Source: Halieaceae bacterium (GTDB lineage Bacteria > Pseudomonadota > Gammaproteobacteria > Pseudomonadales > Halieaceae). From it: 7,297 nucleotides of DNA. The position numbers and the translations under genes are program-made. The stretch is from NCBI GenBank assembly GCA_009886815.1, contig QXYP01000142.1:1-7297 (forward strand), read 5' to 3'. The notes under the pieces were generated by a model, which worked only from the letters and a program-made list of their open reading frames with translations, did not search any database and was not told the DNA's origin. Shown here one piece after another: positions 6,213 to 7,297 of the stretch. The number at the start of each line of letters is the position of its first letter. Position 1 is the stretch's first letter.

Positions 6213-7123
6213 GCGACGTCACAAGTGCTGACTGGGCAGACGGTTTCACCGCACGCAGAGCACTTGCCAAATCGATTTCGGCCGTTGAATCGGGTGGACC
6301 AGAGGCGCTGGCTATTGAACAGAGAGCCCTGCAGCAGCCCGCCGCCGCACACGTACTGGGATTCACCGGGCCCCCCGGGGCCGGCAAGTCATCACTGATC
6401 AGCGCGCTGCTACCCCATGCCCTAGATCATTATGGCGCTGTCGCCATTCTCGCAGTTGATCCCAGCTCATCTTTAACCGGAGGTGCACTGCTAGGAGATC
6501 GTGTGCGGATGGACTACCGCCACTTCGATCAAAAAGTATTCTTTCGCTCCATGGCCTCCCGGGGGTACCAAGGGGGCATTGCGGCTGCAACACGAGCCTC
6601 AGTCAACGTGCTGGATGCCGCTGGCTGGCCGCTGGTGATCATTGAGACCTTAGGTATTGGGCAGGTCGAGCTGGAGGTCATGGATCTTGCAGATCGCGTC
6701 GCAGTAGTTCTTAACCCCGGCTGGGGAGACAGCTTTCAGGCCAACAAGGCGGGCCTCACGGAGCAGGGAGATGCCTTTGTATTGAACAAAGCCGATCGAC
6801 CCGGTCTTGAAAACGCCAAAATTTTGCTCGAGCAGTCATTGCAATGCCTGCCAACGGCGACCCCTCCCGGCGTCTTCAGCACCATCGCCACCGATGGTGA
6901 AGGCATTCCCGAACTGTGGCAGGCCCTGAGCAACTTGATGCAGGTACCCGCTGGAGAGCAACAAAGCAGACGCCGCAGTGTTGCGATCATGGAAGGCGCA
7001 AAAGCCCAGCTGCTGCAGGACTTTGAAGAGTTTCTAGCGTCACCTGCGGCTGCCAGCCCGGAAACGGCACCCTCCGAGGGCGCTGTCGACCTCTTACAGC
7101 GGTTCTACCGACAACGGGACTAA
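6209..7123 (+). CDS. MeaB/ArgK-family G3E GTPase, mutase chaperone
   Basis: A 304-residue P-loop GTPase, slightly shorter than typical MeaB proteins of about 320-330 residues. The motifs are Walker A GPPGAGKS (54-61), VDPSSSLTGGALLGDR (83-98), RSMASRG (113-119), ETLGIGQ (146-152, the G3 region, ETVGVGQ in relatives) and NKAD (193-196, guanine specificity). Known family members bind the mutase, gate delivery of adenosylcobalamin and promote release of damaged cofactor. The ATG overlaps the TGA of the B12-binding subunit by four bases and has no clear ribosome binding site of its own, so translation is probably coupled. Being in the mutase operon makes it the dedicated partner, comparable to MeaH in the 2-hydroxyisobutyryl-CoA mutase locus. 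NPGWGD (169-174) replaces the common PGAGD, and the C-terminal dimerisation region is somewhat reduced with an Ala/Pro/Glu-rich stretch (277-290). Confidence 0.93.
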   Translation: MSDVTSADWADGFTARRALAKSISAVESGGPEALAIEQRALQQPAAAHVLGFTGPPGAGKSSLISALLPHALDHYGAVAILAVDPSSSLTGGALLGDRVRMDYRHFDQKVFFRSMASRGYQGGIAAATRASVNVLDAAGWPLVIIETLGIGQVELEVMDLADRVAVVLNPGWGDSFQANKAGLTEQGDAFVLNKADRPGLENAKILLEQSLQCLPTATPPGVFSTIATDGEGIPELWQALSNLMQVPAGEQQSRRRSVAIMEGAKAQLLQDFEEFLASPAAASPETAPSEGAVDLLQRFYRQRD

Positions 7124-7297
7124 CCCGGCCCGCTTACAAATTTCTTCCTCCGAAAATACGCCTGGAGCGTCAACTGCTCCCCGGCTAATAAGGGCTATCC
7201 ATGCGGCAATGATACTTTAGCTCGATAAGGCTGCGGCCAAGAACGGATACCGCTGAAGGCGTAGCTTAGCGTCCTGTTACCGGCCTTTGTACTCAGG
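7124..7297. other. Right-end stretch with no recognisable gene
   Basis: No start codon with a ribosome binding site leads into a convincing reading frame on either strand. A weak hairpin (GGAGC at 7164-7168 with GCTCC at 7176-7180) lacks a following T-run. On the minus strand one frame is open from 7216 down to 7097 and has protein-like composition, but it is bounded by TAA codons on both sides and has no start. It could be a decayed gene remnant or chance. Confidence 0.5.

Noticed and set aside
5867..6352. Minus-strand open frame of 161 codons across the B12-binding subunit and GTPase
   Set aside because: It is antisense to two well-supported genes, rich in Ser/Ala/Thr as expected for a shadow frame, and shows no family motif.
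7164..7180. Hairpin GGAGC/GCTCC as a terminator of the mutase operon
   Set aside because: The stem is only 5 bp with a 7-nt loop, and no T-run follows.

Overview
The window looks like an accessory catabolic locus from a Gram-negative bacterium, most likely a proteobacterium. The evidence is the start of a TonB-dependent outer-membrane receptor with a signal peptide and plug domain, together with acyl-CoA ligase, TetR, iron-type alcohol dehydrogenase and B12-mutase genes in moderate-GC DNA. The style resembles marine gammaproteobacteria, but the sequence alone does not fix the taxon.

Two gene sets run away from each other out of a 114-bp intergenic region (4065-4178). Leftward, on the minus strand, in transcription order: an iron-containing alcohol dehydrogenase family protein (2886-4064), a TetR repressor (2194-2883), an AMP-forming acyl-CoA ligase (572-2197) and a TonB-dependent receptor cut by the left edge (1-531). 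These genes are packed with gaps of 2 nt, a 4-nt ATGA overlap and 40 nt, so they probably form one operon. Rightward, on the plus strand: the catalytic subunit of a methylmalonyl-CoA-mutase-family enzyme (4179-5810), a separate B12-binding small subunit (5823-6212) and a MeaB/ArgK-type GTPase chaperone (6209-7123). These are 12 nt apart and then overlap by 4 nt. The last 174 nt hold no gene that I can recognise.

The parts fit one inferred pathway. The receptor brings a substrate (or cobalamin) across the outer membrane. The ligase makes a CoA thioester. The adenosylcobalamin-dependent mutase rearranges its carbon skeleton, with the GTPase loading and protecting the cofactor. The dehydrogenase handles an alcohol, aldehyde or keto intermediate, and the TetR protein probably senses an acyl-CoA or free acid. 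The general layout (ligase, split mutase, MeaB homologue, regulator) recalls the 2-hydroxyisobutyryl-CoA mutase locus, but the mutase here is clearly divergent. The position of the conserved catalytic histidine of methylmalonyl-CoA mutase reads Asn, while the tyrosine and arginine that contact a substrate carboxylate in that enzyme appear to be kept. The dehydrogenase has Arg at the usual metal-binding Asp position. The substrate cannot be named from sequence, and this B12-dependent module is the most interesting content of the window.
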